Of a stretch of DNA of 64,000 bases, positions 35,480 to 46,356 are shown in pieces (position 1 is the stretch's first letter; every line of letters starts with the position of its first letter). Under the pieces are notes generated by a model that was not told the DNA's origin, searched no databases, and saw only the letters and a program-made list of their open reading frames with translations. The position numbers and the translations under genes were made by a program. Source of the DNA: Anastatus disparis. Its lineage: Eukaryota; Arthropoda; Insecta; Hymenoptera; Eupelmidae. The stretch is from contig JAFFSR010000307.1 of assembly GCA_017163975.1 (NCBI GenBank), positions 2,243,001-2,307,000 of the forward strand, given 5' to 3'.

Positions 35480-35660
35480 AGGTCATGGGGTCAAATGGAC
35501 CACGGATTCGGATTCAGTGACCCCGAAAACATAAATATATACTGTTAAAATATGGTTCCCACTAATTTCGTAGATTTGACCTTCAAATGACCTTGACCCT
35601 GAGGTCATGGGGTCAAATGGATTACGGATTCGGATTCAGCAATCCCAAATTTTTTTTTTT
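35480..35660 (-). repeat. 121-bp repeat units, right end of element B
   Basis: About one and a half units in inverted orientation relative to 16335-17515, with CCTTCAAATGACCTTGACCC and GATTCGGATTCAG strings. They run directly into the T-run and terminal inverted repeat of element B. Confidence 0.88.
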
Positions 35661-35679
35661 CTGGGGCTGTGTTATGATT

Positions 35680-36444
35680 GGTCACGCCTCTCATCCTCAG
35701 TTATGCTAGGTCTTCGCACTAGTTCACGTATGGATACAGAAGCAAGCCCTGCAGATTTTGTATTTGGCACATCTCTAAGACTACCTGGCGAATTCTTCGC
35801 ATTCGGAGAATTCGAGCCAAACAGACAAATCTTCTTGGAAGAATTCCGAGAGTACATATGTAAAATACAACATGTACCGGTTGCGCACAAACACGTGATT
35901 AAACATTTCGTGTACAAGGAACTCGCGTCGTGCACCTACGTATTTTAGCGTAACAAAGCTCCTAAAACTGGTCTCGATAAGCCATACGCTGGACCCCACA
36001 AGGTTATTTCTCGCAACGATAACGAACGCAATTGCGTGATAGATATTAATGGTAATCACAAAACAGTAGCAGTTGAATTGGTTGAACCAGCTCACTACGT
36101 CCCAGATGACGTTGTAGAGTTAGTCTTAGAACCAGAAGATACATACGAACAGAATCATATCAGTAGGAACAGGTATGGTGACAGTTATAATTACGATCTT
36201 ATTAGACGTACTACTGAACCACCTCGGGTGATTAACGAAAGCCAACACGCTGGGTCAAGATCAGAAAGCTATGATCAGGACACTGTCATGCCTGACATAG
36301 ACATGAACCCACCTGTAAGGGAATACACAAGTTCTCAGGCCTCAGCAAAACCTCAAATGTCACAAGAACCCAAAAATACACAAGAGAGTAATGCATAGGC
36401 GCCCGTTAAGAGCAACGTGCGAGCTCCTCTTAGATAGTATGTAA
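35680..36444 (+). pseudogene. Integrase C-terminal region (end of gypsy pol), piece 3
   Basis: Frame with WSRLSSSVMLGLRTS, ASPADFVFGTSLRLPGEFF, HVPVAHKHVIKHFVYKEL, a TAG at 35946-35948, then KTGLDKPYAGPHKVISRN and VELVEPAHYVPDD. This order (the LGLRTS/FGTxLRLPGEF block, then the GPxxV chromatin-type segment and the polar tail) is the usual end of gypsy pol in insects. The ORF stops at 36396-36398; another frame stays open to TAA at 36442-36444. The kinase ATG follows 38 bp later. Confidence 0.85.
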
Positions 36445-36482
36445 ATAAAAATAAAATAAAATTCAGTCAGCAAAACCAGGTG

Positions 36483-37482
36483 ATGGAGATTCCTCCAAAT
36501 AAGTTAGCTGAAAAGAGGTATGCAATGCCCAAGCCAATCCCTTTGCATGAGATTTTTACAGATCTCAAACAAAACAAATGGATTATTGGACCATCAATTG
36601 GCGTTGGCGAATTTGACGAAATTTATGCGGCTGCCCTATATACAGGCAGAATCCCAAAAGATTACCTAGCAGTAATGAAGATAGAACTTCATAAAAACGG
36701 ACCTTTGTTCGTCTAGATGCATTTTTACATGCAAGCAGCACTCCCAGAAATGATAATGAAATGGGCAGAGTATGAATCAATCCCAGAAGTAGGATTACCC
36801 CAGTATCTCGGCGCAGGAAGCCATAAGATAAATAAGGAAGACTACAGATTTGTAGTTTTAAAGAGATACAACCTCAACCTAAAGCAACTGTTCTTGAAAA
36901 CAGATAAAATGTTTCCAGAATACACAGTTTACCACTTAACATGGGTAATTTCAATAGTTCTGCAATATATGCATCAAAAAGGTTACGTCCAAAACGATAT
37001 AAAAAATACCAACATCCTCATAGATAAAAACAACAAAAGTATGGTATACCTAGCAGATTTCGGTCTGTCCTGTAAGTTTAAAACCAGTATGGACTTCAAA
37101 CCTGACCTTAAAAAAGCCAACAATGGCACACTTGAATTCATAAGTCGAGATGCCCATCAAGGAGTCCCCACGAGATTTTGAATCCTTGGGATAGAATATG
37201 ATCGTTTGGGCAGGTGGCAAATTAACTTGGCACGACAGACTCGATGACCAGGAAGCTGTTTTTAATCTCAAAAACTTAGCTTTTGCGGATATTTCAGGAT
37301 TCATAGAAAGCTGTTTCCATGGTAAAGATCACCCTCAATTAATTGATGCGTATTTCGATGAAATATCTCAATATGAGCACCATGAAACTCCTAATTATAG
37401 CAAAATCCAAACAATCATGTTCGCCGAAATGTGTAACTTAGAGCACTTCCCGTTTAAAAATTTCTATCCGCATTTAGATTAA
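36483..37482 (+). pseudogene. VRK/CK1-type protein kinase carried by the retrotransposon, inactivated
   Basis: About 333 codons, no introns, a full kinase domain of the vaccinia-related kinase (VRK) family, which phosphorylates nuclear substrates in animals. Motifs: glycine loop PSIGVGEFDEIYAA; beta-3 Lys in AVMKIE with NGPLF after it; catalytic loop YVQNDIKNTNILI (the usual His-Gly-Asp of VRKs is Gln-Asn-Asp, Asp and Lys kept); LADFGLSCKF at the Mg-binding position; and the VRK signature NNGTLEFISRDAHQGV followed by GGKLTWHDRL. Lesions: TAG at 36714-36716, a frameshift near 37173 and TAG at 37192-37194 (a Tyr position). It starts 38 bp after pol and ends about 120 bp before ORFX, inside the LTRs. 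A lone processed pseudogene is unlikely, because there is no poly(A) tract and a second ORF follows. Confidence 0.85.
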
Positions 37483-38377
37483 TAAACAAACTTAGCAACC
37501 ACTAATATAAATTTAAGTCACTAACCAGTTGGCGAGAATAGTTACGTGTCGAAAATGAACGGTCGACTAATTAGACGTCCTTTTCCCCCACAGATCTCGC
37601 AACATGGAACAATTAGTCCAAGTCTTTCAGGAATTAGAAACGTTTAAGAAACAACAAGCAGACCAGGCTATCAAGGCGGACGGTTTTAAGGCCGATGTCT
37701 TCCTAAACCACTTTAAAGACCACTTCCAAAAGTTAGTCGACAGACGAGAGCGGAAATTAAACCTTCATCAACGTCGCACGTATTTAAACGAGACTATAGT
37801 GATTAATCACCGTATTCCGCAACTTTTCGTAAACAAACGCCCCGTGCATAAACTATTTTTATATGATATATTCAAAGGCGTATCCAAAGAAGAAATCTCT
37901 GCGATGTCAATCTTTCGCTCTATCAATAAAGTCAAAGTGGACAAAGTTTTTCATAAAAATAACCGAGCTTTTGTTGTGGTCAGCTTCGAAGACCTTGCAA
38001 CATCAGCCAGACTTCAAGGTGACATATGCCGTAATAAATTTGAATTCAAGTACTATAAAGCAGAAAGTAGCTTTCTCAGGTGCAAACCTGATGAATCATG
38101 CTATATGCACAGTCCTAAACCACTAACTTATAGGAAAGCTGATTATCGTGTGATGCCTCTAACGGTAGCTAAATTGTTAAACAATAATATTGCCTTAAAG
38201 TTAACTGTCAAAAGATTAGACACAAACGACTTCTTTAATTTTTTTAAAGCGACACACTTTTATCCAGCGTTCTTTTCCTTTACAACGACATTCGATTCGT
38301 CAATTAAACAGTATAATTCAGCAAATTACTTTAGAATCATTCGAGAAGATGCAGGTAACTTTAGATTCACTAAGATT

Positions 38378-41300
38378 AAAGGCTATAGCAGAATAAGCAT
38401 GGTGAATTTGCCCCCTCCTAAATGGCGTATCTGATATGGGTCACTCAAAAGGTTATCAAAAAATATTAAGAAAGCCAAAATTACAGACCCCTAAACCCCA
38501 TGTAGGAGTTATAAAGCTAAAAAACGTGATTTTTCGATTTTATTTTTTTACAGCTAGGCTCTGCATTCCAGAGACTTGTAAAAAATCATGAAAGTAGGTT
38601 TTTCCTTTCTAAATAATTAAAATTTTTTACGAAACTCATAACCTCAAAATTGGATCCGAAAAACCTCATTAAAATTTTAAATCAGTGTTTTTACATTCCA
38701 GATTTCGAGGCACTAAACTCAATATAGGTATTTTTTATGTATTTTTTCCTGCTCTTCACGATGCCGTCATTAGTTTACAAAAAAAATGGTGGCACACCCA
38801 ATTTTCGGCCAAAAATCGTTTTTTTTTGGCTTTTTTACGGGGTTCTAAGCATTAATAATGAAATAAATTACTATATTATGGCTCTAAATAACACTTTTTC
38901 TATATTTTTCTACTTTCTGTTGAGTTGTGAAATCAGATTGAAGATATTTTCAGCTGAACACGCTATCCTACGCTCAGAAACGGTTTTTTGTGGGGTTATT
39001 TAAAGATTTTGTTGCGTGATTTGGCATCTGAGAGATTTGGAAAGACATATTTTGATAATCCATACATGTTCTTTACAACTGTATACTCAGATTTGCAATA
39101 TTTTAATCCATAAACCATGAAAATTTACCGAAATCTAATTTTTTTGAGGTTATGTAATAATTTCATTTGATTATATTTTATTTAAATAACTTAAATAACA
39201 AATATCAGTATTTTTTATGACTTTCTATTATTTTGTCTTATCAGATTTACGATATTTTCATTTACACGTTCCAGTATTTGCCAAAAACTGATTTTAGTTT
39301 AAGTTTATGTACAAATTGTATTAACTTATATTACATTTAAAAAGCTTAAAACAACGGTTTTTAGTTTATTTATGTTACCATTTTTCAATCATATTTTCAG
39401 TATATTGCGATGCGCGCTTAACATAGTATTTTGAGAAAATGTAATGCTTTTACTAAGTTATGTTATTCTTACTAAGTTGAAAACAGTTACTTTTAAGTGT
39501 ACTTCAATCATTTCTTAAATATCATGGCACAAATAATATTTTTTTAAACACCGCAACTTTTTATTTAAATAAAGTTGATAACAGAATTGGTAGGAAAAGT
39601 AATTTTCTCATTTTCATAGTTTGCGTAGTGAATAATATAATAAATTATAAAAAAATGTTAAATGTAACTCAAGACAAAAACTCAAGATTAGTGACAAATG
39701 AAGCCTCGAGCAACAAAAATGACCAAGCCCATTTTTTTTTAAAATTGAGTTATTAAGTAAAGCATATTTTTTAGCCTATTTTCTACTATATTTAATTATA
39801 AAATTTTTAAAAAATTTGATTTTTCAATTTTTTTGGTATGTCAAAAAACTGCTGCAAATCAAAAAAGCGCCAAGTCCATTGAACTTGCTTATCAAAAATG
39901 GTCAAGTCCAATTTTAATTTTAAGAATAGAGTACATGTGCATTTTTATGAATATACTCACGCATATACTTACACATAAACATAATACGCTCACAAATACA
40001 CACTCGTAAGCATATGCAATAATAATATACTATGTGTTACTTATAAATAATAAACGCGTATTTATGAGTGTACGTCTATGATTGTTGATAATGTTCAGCG
40101 AGCTTCCGAGAATAAACTTTAGCGATTTTTCGATTTGCAGCAGTTTTTTGACATACCAAAAAAATTGAAAAATCAAATTTTGTATGTGTGTATAGACTAT
40201 ACATACCTACAAAAGAAATATAATATTTCTAACAAATAGCAATTTAAGCATATATTTCAGTAAAGTATGTCAAGAAAAAAAAATAATCAAAAAAAAGCAG
40301 AAAACTAATTAGAAATGATTTATCATATCAGATTGTTTATTTCAAGCTTTAATTTTAATAGTTTATTTTATAAATAAAACAATTATTTTTCATATCTGAG
40401 ATTTTAAAAATGGTATTCTCATTGTTTTCTTAATTTAATAAATTTTAGTGTAAAAATATAAGTTGTTGCGTTTCTTTAGTATACTTTTTGAATTGTAGTA
40501 TTTATATGTAATCGGAAATTGAGTCTAGTTTTATTAGAATTAACTCCTGACTATAATGACTATGATCAGAAATTACTCCTTCATTAGATTTTATATTTTT
40601 CATTAATAATTTTTTTATTCATTTTATTATTATTTTTCAATTTTTTTGGTATGTCAAAAAACTGCTGCAAATCGAAAAAACGCTAAAGTTTATTCTCGGA
40701 AGCTCGCTGAACATTATCAACAAACATAGACGTACACTCATAAATACGCGTTTATTATTTATAAATAACACATAGTATATTATTATTGCATATGCTTACG
40801 AGTGTGTATTTGTGAGCGTATTATGTTTATGTGTAAGTATATGCGTGTGTATATTCATAAAAATGCACATGTACTCTATTCTTAAAATTAAAATTGGACT
40901 TGACCATTTTTGATAAGCAAGTTCAATGGACTTGGCGCTTTTTTGATTTGCAGCAGTTTTTTGACATACCAAAAAAATTGAAAAATCAAATTTTTTAAAA
41001 ATTTTATAATTAAATATAGTAGAAAATAGGCTAAAAAATATGCTTTACTTAATAACTCAATTTTAAAAAAAATGGGCTTGGTCATTTTTGTTGCTCGAGG
41101 CTTCATTTGTCACTAATCTTGAGTTTTTGTCTTGAGTTACATTTAACATTTTTTTATAATTTATTATATTATACACTACGCAAACTATGAAAATGAGAAA
41201 ATTACTTTTCCTACCAATTCTGTTATCAACTTTATTTAAATAAAAAGTTGCGGTGTTTAAAAAAATATTATTTGTGCCATGATATTTAAGAAATGATTGA

Positions 41301-42425
41301 AGTACACTTAAAAGTAACTGTTTTCAACTTAGTAAGAATAACATAACTTAGTAAAAGCATTACATTTTCTCAAAATACTATGTTAAGCGCGCATCGCAAT
41401 ATACTGAAAATATGATTGAAAAATGGTAACATAAATAAACTAAAAACCGTTGTTTTAAGCTTTTTAAATGTAATATAAGTTAATACAATTTGTACATAAA
41501 CTTAAACTAAAATCAGTTTTTGGCAAATACTGGAACGTGTAAATGAAAATATCGTAAATCTAATAAGACAAAATAATAGAAAGTCATAAAAAATACTGAT
41601 ATTTGTTATTTAAGTTATTTAAATAAAATATAATCAAATGAAATTATTACATAACCTCAAAAAAATTAGATTTCGGTAAATTTTCATGGTTTATGGATTA
41701 AAATATTGCAAATCTGAGTATACAGTTGTAAAGAACATGTATGGATTATCAAAATATGTCTTTCCAAATCTCTCAGATGCCAAATCACGCAACAAAATCT
41801 TTAAATAACCCCACAAAAAACCGTTTCTGAGCGTAGGATAGCGTGTTCAGCTGAAAATATCTTCAATCTGATTTCAGAACTCAACAGAAAGTAGAAAAAT
41901 ATAGAAAAAGTGTTATTTAGAGCCATAATATAGTAATTTATTTCATTATTAATGCTTAGAACCCCGTAAAAAAGCCAAAAAAAAACGATTTTTGGCCGAA
42001 AATTGGGTGTGCCACCATTTTTTTTTGTAAACTAATGACGGCATCGTGAAGAGCAGGAAAAAATACATAAAAAATACCTATATTGAGTTTAGTGCCTCGA
42101 AATCTGGAATGTAAAAACACTGATTTAAAATTTTAATGAGGTTTTTCGGATCCAATTTTGAGGTTATGAGTTTCGTAAAAAATTTTAATTATTTAGAAAG
42201 GAAAAACCTACTTTCATGATTTTTTACAAGTCTCTGGAATACAGAGCCTAGCTGTAAAAAAATAAAATCGAAAAATCACGTTTTTTAGCTTTATAATTCC
42301 TACATGGGGTTTAGGGGTCTGTAATTTTGGCTTTCTTAATATTTTTTGATAACCTTTTGAGTGACCCATATCAGATACGCCATTTAGGAGGGGGCAATCA
42401 CCATGCTTATTCTGCTATAGCCTTT
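38378..42425. repeat. 4.05-kb near-perfect palindrome (foldback insertion)
   Basis: Arms of about 1.8 kb (38378-40180 and 40640-42425) run inverted with rare mismatches, from GGCTATAGCAGAATAAGCAT inward, around a 460-bp unique AT-rich spacer. Secondary inverted strings (TTTTTGGTATGTCAAAAAAC and its inverse) recur inside the arms. There is no convincing ORF. A possible duplication AAGG lies at 38379-38382 and 42427-42430; with it, ORFX rejoins in frame. Such symmetry suggests a foldback transposon or an inverted duplication; it could form a 1.8-kb hairpin. Confidence 0.88.
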
Positions 42426-42546
42426 CAAGGACATTCAGTTCCTATTAAAATCTTCACGGTAATAGATATCTTCCAAGTACAATATAACACGTTCGACATC
42501 AAAGCAAATTGCGCAGGCAAAATAGTCGTAGATTTAATAGATTTAA

Positions 42547-42943
42547 GGGGAATCCTCATACCGACATAGAGTTCTACCTTATCTACATTTAAATTATGAA
42601 TTTTAATAAAAATTCAACTATTCATGACTGAAATTCGTAGAAGAGGCACATTCTTGACATTCTAAAAAATTCATTGCAACGTTAAAAGACAGAATAAAAG
42701 TAAAAATGAAGACAAAAACTGCATAATACGATTATTCATAACTACATTGAAAAATTAATCGTATTAAGCAGTTTTCGCCTTTATTTTTACCCTAATATTG
42801 TCTTTTAACGTAGCAATAAATTGTTTGGCATGTTAAGAATGTGCCTCTTCTATGAATTTTAGCCAAAAACAGTTAAATTTGTATTAAAATGCATAATTCA
42901 GATATAGATAAGGTAGATCTCTGTGCCGGTATGAGGACACCCC
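42547..42943. mobile_element. TTAA-flanked MITE, family 1, copy b (inside ORFX)
   Basis: GGGGAATCCTCATACCGACA to GCCGGTATGAGGACACCCC, with TTAA at 42543-42546 and 42944-42947. It interrupts ORFX between an IDL and a GIN segment; loss of the element with one TTAA restores the frame exactly. Confidence 0.92.
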
Positions 42944-43788
42944 TTAAGAGGTATAAACGCGACCTTACAACTTTTATCGATAGTAGATGAGTTGTTTGAG
43001 TCACATACACTGTGCTTGGGTGATTTTACTGAATGTTTTGATAAAAATTTTTAATTTACCAATGTACATAATTTAACGTTAGAAAACAACCAAAAAACTA
43101 GATTAAAATTTTTACTACTAGATGCTTTCACTAATTTAAAATCGATAACAATCAATAATTGTCATAAAATTCTTAGCTCATACCTATCTGATCTTATCTG
43201 GTATAATCGATCAATAACAACTGTTGTAGTTACAGTTTGCAAAGCCATCGACCCAGATGTACATTTTTTCAGACTAAATGAAGCCTTCTTGTCAGGCAAA
43301 AACCAACTTAAAAATATAACTTTTAATCACTCAGTGCCCAAAGACACCATGGTAGAGTTCGACTACTTACCTGATTTCGATGATAATCCAAATGTAAATA
43401 GATTAGATCTGTCAAACAACGGCAGTATGGAAAAGATAGTTTCTAATACAATCAACAATGTAAAAAATGTAATAGAGTCGAATTTGCTAAGTATTAAGAT
43501 AGAGTACGCGTTAGATTTGTCAACGCTTAAATCACTCAAAGTTGTAAAGATAAGCTACTATCCAGCTGTGAGTCAAACCCTTAAATCAATCAAACTTCTG
43601 CCAAAGAGATCTCAGTAATCAAAACTCTTGGCAAGAAAAAAACTAAATTTTTAGAAGTTCAATTCATAGAATCTATTGTCAAATGGACCAAAAAGCTGTA
43701 CGCCCATTTTGTAAGGTGTAACATAAGTTTAAACTCACTGATGATTGAAAGGTTTGATCGCAGCAAAATTACAAGTACAGGGAAAGAT

Positions 43789-44795
43789 TTTTTTTTTTTT
43801 TTTAAAAAAAAGGTTAATTATATAGAGGATATTGTCATCCTCTATATAATTAACTTTTTTCATATGATAATATTAGATAGATTCTAGCCCGGAACCGTTT
43901 AACACATTACATCAGGCTAGCCCATCTGATACACCATACCGAAATCTTTGACTGCCGATCGATGGTCAGTCACATTTTTTGTGACCAACAATCAATCGAT
44001 ACCCAATGAGATCGGATTTAGTAAGAGCCGCGCGAAATTGTTAGCACATACACTAATTTTTCTTTAGAAAAAAAGTCAGAGGTACCTGGCCAGGATTCGA
44101 ATCCATGCCCACCGCGTTGAAGGCCAGAGCTCTATCCGTTAGGGTGAAATCAAATGGAGCGGAAAATAGGCGACGGAACGTCACAGAACCTCAATTCCGC
44201 ATCTTTGTATTCCGCCAACGGAGTAAAGACGACGTAATAGACGACATCAATTTTTATTTTGTTTAAAAAAATTATTAGTGCTTCATTAACCTCACGTAAT
44301 ATTTTTAATTTGCTTTCCATAGCTGTACTTTTAATTTCAATCAAACTTTTAAATTCTATTTTGGTTAACTATTTGTTTAAACAATTTCAAAAAGTCTGTG
44401 ACGCTTCTATTATCCCGTCAAATTTGTTTCCCTATATTCACATGGAGCGGAATAGAAGTTCTGTGACGTTGATTAGCAATTTTATAATTAAAAAATAATG
44501 ATGTTAATTGAAATATTTGGTTATAATAACAAACTATATTTTATTTTTATAAAAAAAGAATCTCATTACAATAACAATAGGTGATTATTTCCAACTTTTT
44601 TAACATTTTTGTTGTTAATTTAAAATTCGCGGATACATTTGTATGCTATTTTTAACAATTTTTCAGCTACATTCCGCACCATGTGAATATAGGGAAAAAA
44701 TTTGACGGAAAACAAGGCGACGGAATGAATGTTTTGTGACGTTCCGTCGTCTATTTTCCGCTCCATCTGATTTCACCCTTACGCCACCGCTCTCT
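43789..44795 (-). mobile_element. tRNA-derived SINE in ORFX, holding a MITE
   Basis: Flanked by the 15-bp duplication AGTACAGGGAAAGAT (43774-43788 and 44796-44810). The minus strand ends in an A-tail (T-run at 43789). The head is tRNA-like: GCGGTGGCGTAACGGATAG (box A, once the MITE is removed), CTCTGGCCTTCAACGCGGTG and GGATTCGAATCC (box B). A hairpin of AGAGGATGACAATATCCTCT type lies near the tail. Without the MITE it is about 370 bp. It should move by LINE machinery in trans. Confidence 0.85.
44142..44778 (-). mobile_element. 637-bp TTA MITE (Harbinger-like), copy 1, in the SINE
   Basis: GGGTGAAATCAAATGGAGCG to its inverse, between TTA at 44139-44141 and 44779-44781. It is inverted relative to copies 2 and 3 and inserted in the SINE tRNA-like head. 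It contains a 64-codon ORF shared by all three copies that ends inside the terminal repeat. Confidence 0.92.
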
Positions 44796-44846
44796 AGTAC
44801 AGGGAAAGATAATACACATACGTTTAGATTTAATGTAAATAATTAA

Positions 44847-46047
44847 CCATATATAATTGTAAAACAACAGTACAATGTAAACCAAAAGACTGTAAAACAA
44901 CAGTATAATATGAATCAAAAGACTGGAAAATAGCAGTTTAAGGGTGAAATCAGATGGAGCGGAAAATAGACGACGGAACGTCACAAAACATTCATTCCGT
45001 CGCCTTGTTTTCCGTCAAATTTTTTCCCTATGTTCACATGGCGCGGAATGTAGCTGAAAAATTGTTAAAAATAGCATACAAATGTATCCGCGAATTTTAA
45101 ATTAACAACGAAAATGTTAAAAAAGTTGGAAATAATCACCTATTGTTATTGTAATGAGATTCTTTTTTTATAAAAATAAAATATAGTTTGTTATTATAAC
45201 CAAATATTTCAATTAACATCATTATTTTTTAATTATAAAATTGCTAATCAACGTCACAGAACTTCTATTCCGCTCCATGTGAATATAGGGAAACAAATTT
45301 GACGGGATAATAGAAGCGTCACAGACTTTTTAAAATTGTTTAAACAAATAATTAACCAAAATAGAATTTAAAAGTTTGATTGAAATTAAAAGTATAGCTA
45401 TGGAAAGCAAATTAAAAATATTACGTGAGGTTACTGAAGCACTAATAATTTTTTTAAACAAAATAAAAATTGATGTCGTCTATTACGTCGTCTTTACTCC
45501 GTTGGCGGAATACACAGATGCGGAATTGAGGTTCTGTGACGTTCCGTCGCCTATTTTCCGCTCCATCTGATTTCACCCTAAGTAATCATAATGCAATTTG
45601 CAAGCTGGATAATAGCAGCTCAAAAACTCATGTATGTTAAAAACAAAAATGTGATTTAAAACAATATAGTAAAAAAACTAAAAGGTATTAATTGTTAATA
45701 AAAAAGAAAAAGACTTTATTCATGTTGAAAATATTAAAAAGAGTAACTATTGTAATCGTTTAAATAAATAATATTGAGTCAAAACAGTTTGTTAAAAAAG
45801 ATTGTAATTATGAAAAATGTATTTTTTAAACTTTATAAAAAAACTTTTGTAATGTAACAGCGGTTGCAATATACTCTCAAAAATGTTCTCTCTAACTCTC
45901 TCTATTCTTAAATGATATCTAACAATCGCGAGTAAATACTCGAATGTTTTAAAATTTTCAATTTCCCTCATTTATATTAACATTTCTATAATTAATAATT
46001 AATATTTTAGTCGTAAAAACGATAAATTTAGAAAGAGTAGACGTCAT
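44847..46047 (+). other. 3' untranslated region of the LTR retrotransposon (with a MITE at 44942-45578)
   Basis: AT-rich. Before the MITE, short repeats of TAAAACAACAGTA and CCAAAAGACTG appear. After it nothing coding is seen up to the polypurine tract. Confidence 0.6.
44942..45578 (+). mobile_element. 637-bp TTA/TAA MITE (Harbinger-like), copy 2
   Basis: GGGTGAAATCAGATGGAGCG to its inverse, between TAA at 44939-44941 and 45579-45581. Length is identical to copies 1 and 3, and the sequence is nearly identical, indicating recent spread. A three-base TWA duplication and GGGTGAAATC-type ends fit PIF/Harbinger. Confidence 0.92.
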
Positions 46048-46061
46048 TTAGGGGAGAGTCA
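46048..46061 (+). promoter_or_regulatory. Polypurine tract of the LTR retrotransposon
   Basis: TTAGGGGAGAGTCA directly precedes the 3' LTR start (TGTAGG). The GGGGAGAG core would prime plus-strand DNA synthesis. Its position proves the kinase and ORFX lie inside the element. Confidence 0.82.
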
Positions 46062-46356
46062 TGTAGGCAGGCTACATATGTACGAGCTAACGCGCAAGCG
46101 CAGTCAAGAGAAAGAGAGAAGAAGACCTGTAAGAGCAAGCAAGGAAGGCGGCCAAGCTGCGATAGCCAGTCGTGTGACATGCTTGAAGCTATACACACGA
46201 GAGCCGAGAGTTTGGCGATACAATAAAACCTCTTTACTAATTACTTTCTGTTGTTCTGATTCATGTAGATACGTTTTGTATCCTCTTCTCGAATACGATA
46301 ATTGGTGGAGTGTGGACACCCATAAATTCCGGTCAATTCAGACCGGCAATCCCACA
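46062..46356 (+). repeat. Complete 3' LTR (295 bp)
   Basis: TGTAGGCAGGCTACATATGT to CAATCCCACA, with TG...CA ends and the AGAA duplication following. Contains an AATAAA signal (46222-46227). Its first about 160 bp match the truncated 5' LTR. Confidence 0.85.

Larger units (their letters stand above)
16290..35672. mobile_element. Element B: 19.4-kb composite transposon with 121-bp terminal repeats
   Basis: Ends: ACACAGCCCTAC plus an A-run on the left; a T-run plus the inverse of ACACAGCCCCAG on the right. The flanks give an imperfect 7-bp duplication, GACGATT (16283-16289) and TATGATT (35673-35679). Collapsing to one copy restores the integrase frame across the junction. Inside are tandem 121-bp units at the left end, a transposon gene copy on the minus strand, a single inverted repeat unit near 20045-20155, a second gene copy on the plus strand, and repeat units in inverted orientation at the right end. 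It looks like two oppositely oriented copies fused, or a foldback rearrangement. Confidence 0.75.
37604..44846 (+). pseudogene. ORFX: unknown protein of about 590 aa, split by three insertions
   Basis: Starts MEQLVQVFQELETFKKQQAD, a likely short helical/coiled region, followed by basic HLNLHQRR-like stretches and HKNNRAFVVVSFEDLATSAR, whose pattern recalls a small beta-alpha RNA-binding-like fold (weak). The second half has Leu/Ile-rich periods such as FTNLKSITINNCHKILSSYL, VNRLDLSNNGSMEKIV and LSTLKSLKVVKISYYP, resembling irregular leucine-rich repeats. Coding pieces: 37604-38382, 42431-42546, 42948-43788, 44811-44846. The gaps are the 4-kb palindrome, a TTAA MITE and a SINE; removing each with one target duplication rejoins the frame. 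Lesions: TAA at 43052-43054 and a frameshift near 43610. No transmembrane segment or signal peptide is seen, so it does not look like env. Family unknown. Confidence 0.7.

Noticed and set aside
36483..37482. Poxvirus-type kinase as a sign of an endogenous large DNA virus
   Set aside because: The gene is enclosed by gypsy pol, a polypurine tract and LTRs; no other large-virus gene is present, and VRKs are also cellular.
37863..38126. 87-codon plus-strand frame
   Set aside because: Out-of-frame shadow of ORFX.
38737..39003. 88-codon frame in the palindrome
   Set aside because: Low-complexity, AT-driven, and an equivalent is found in the opposite arm; no motif supports it.
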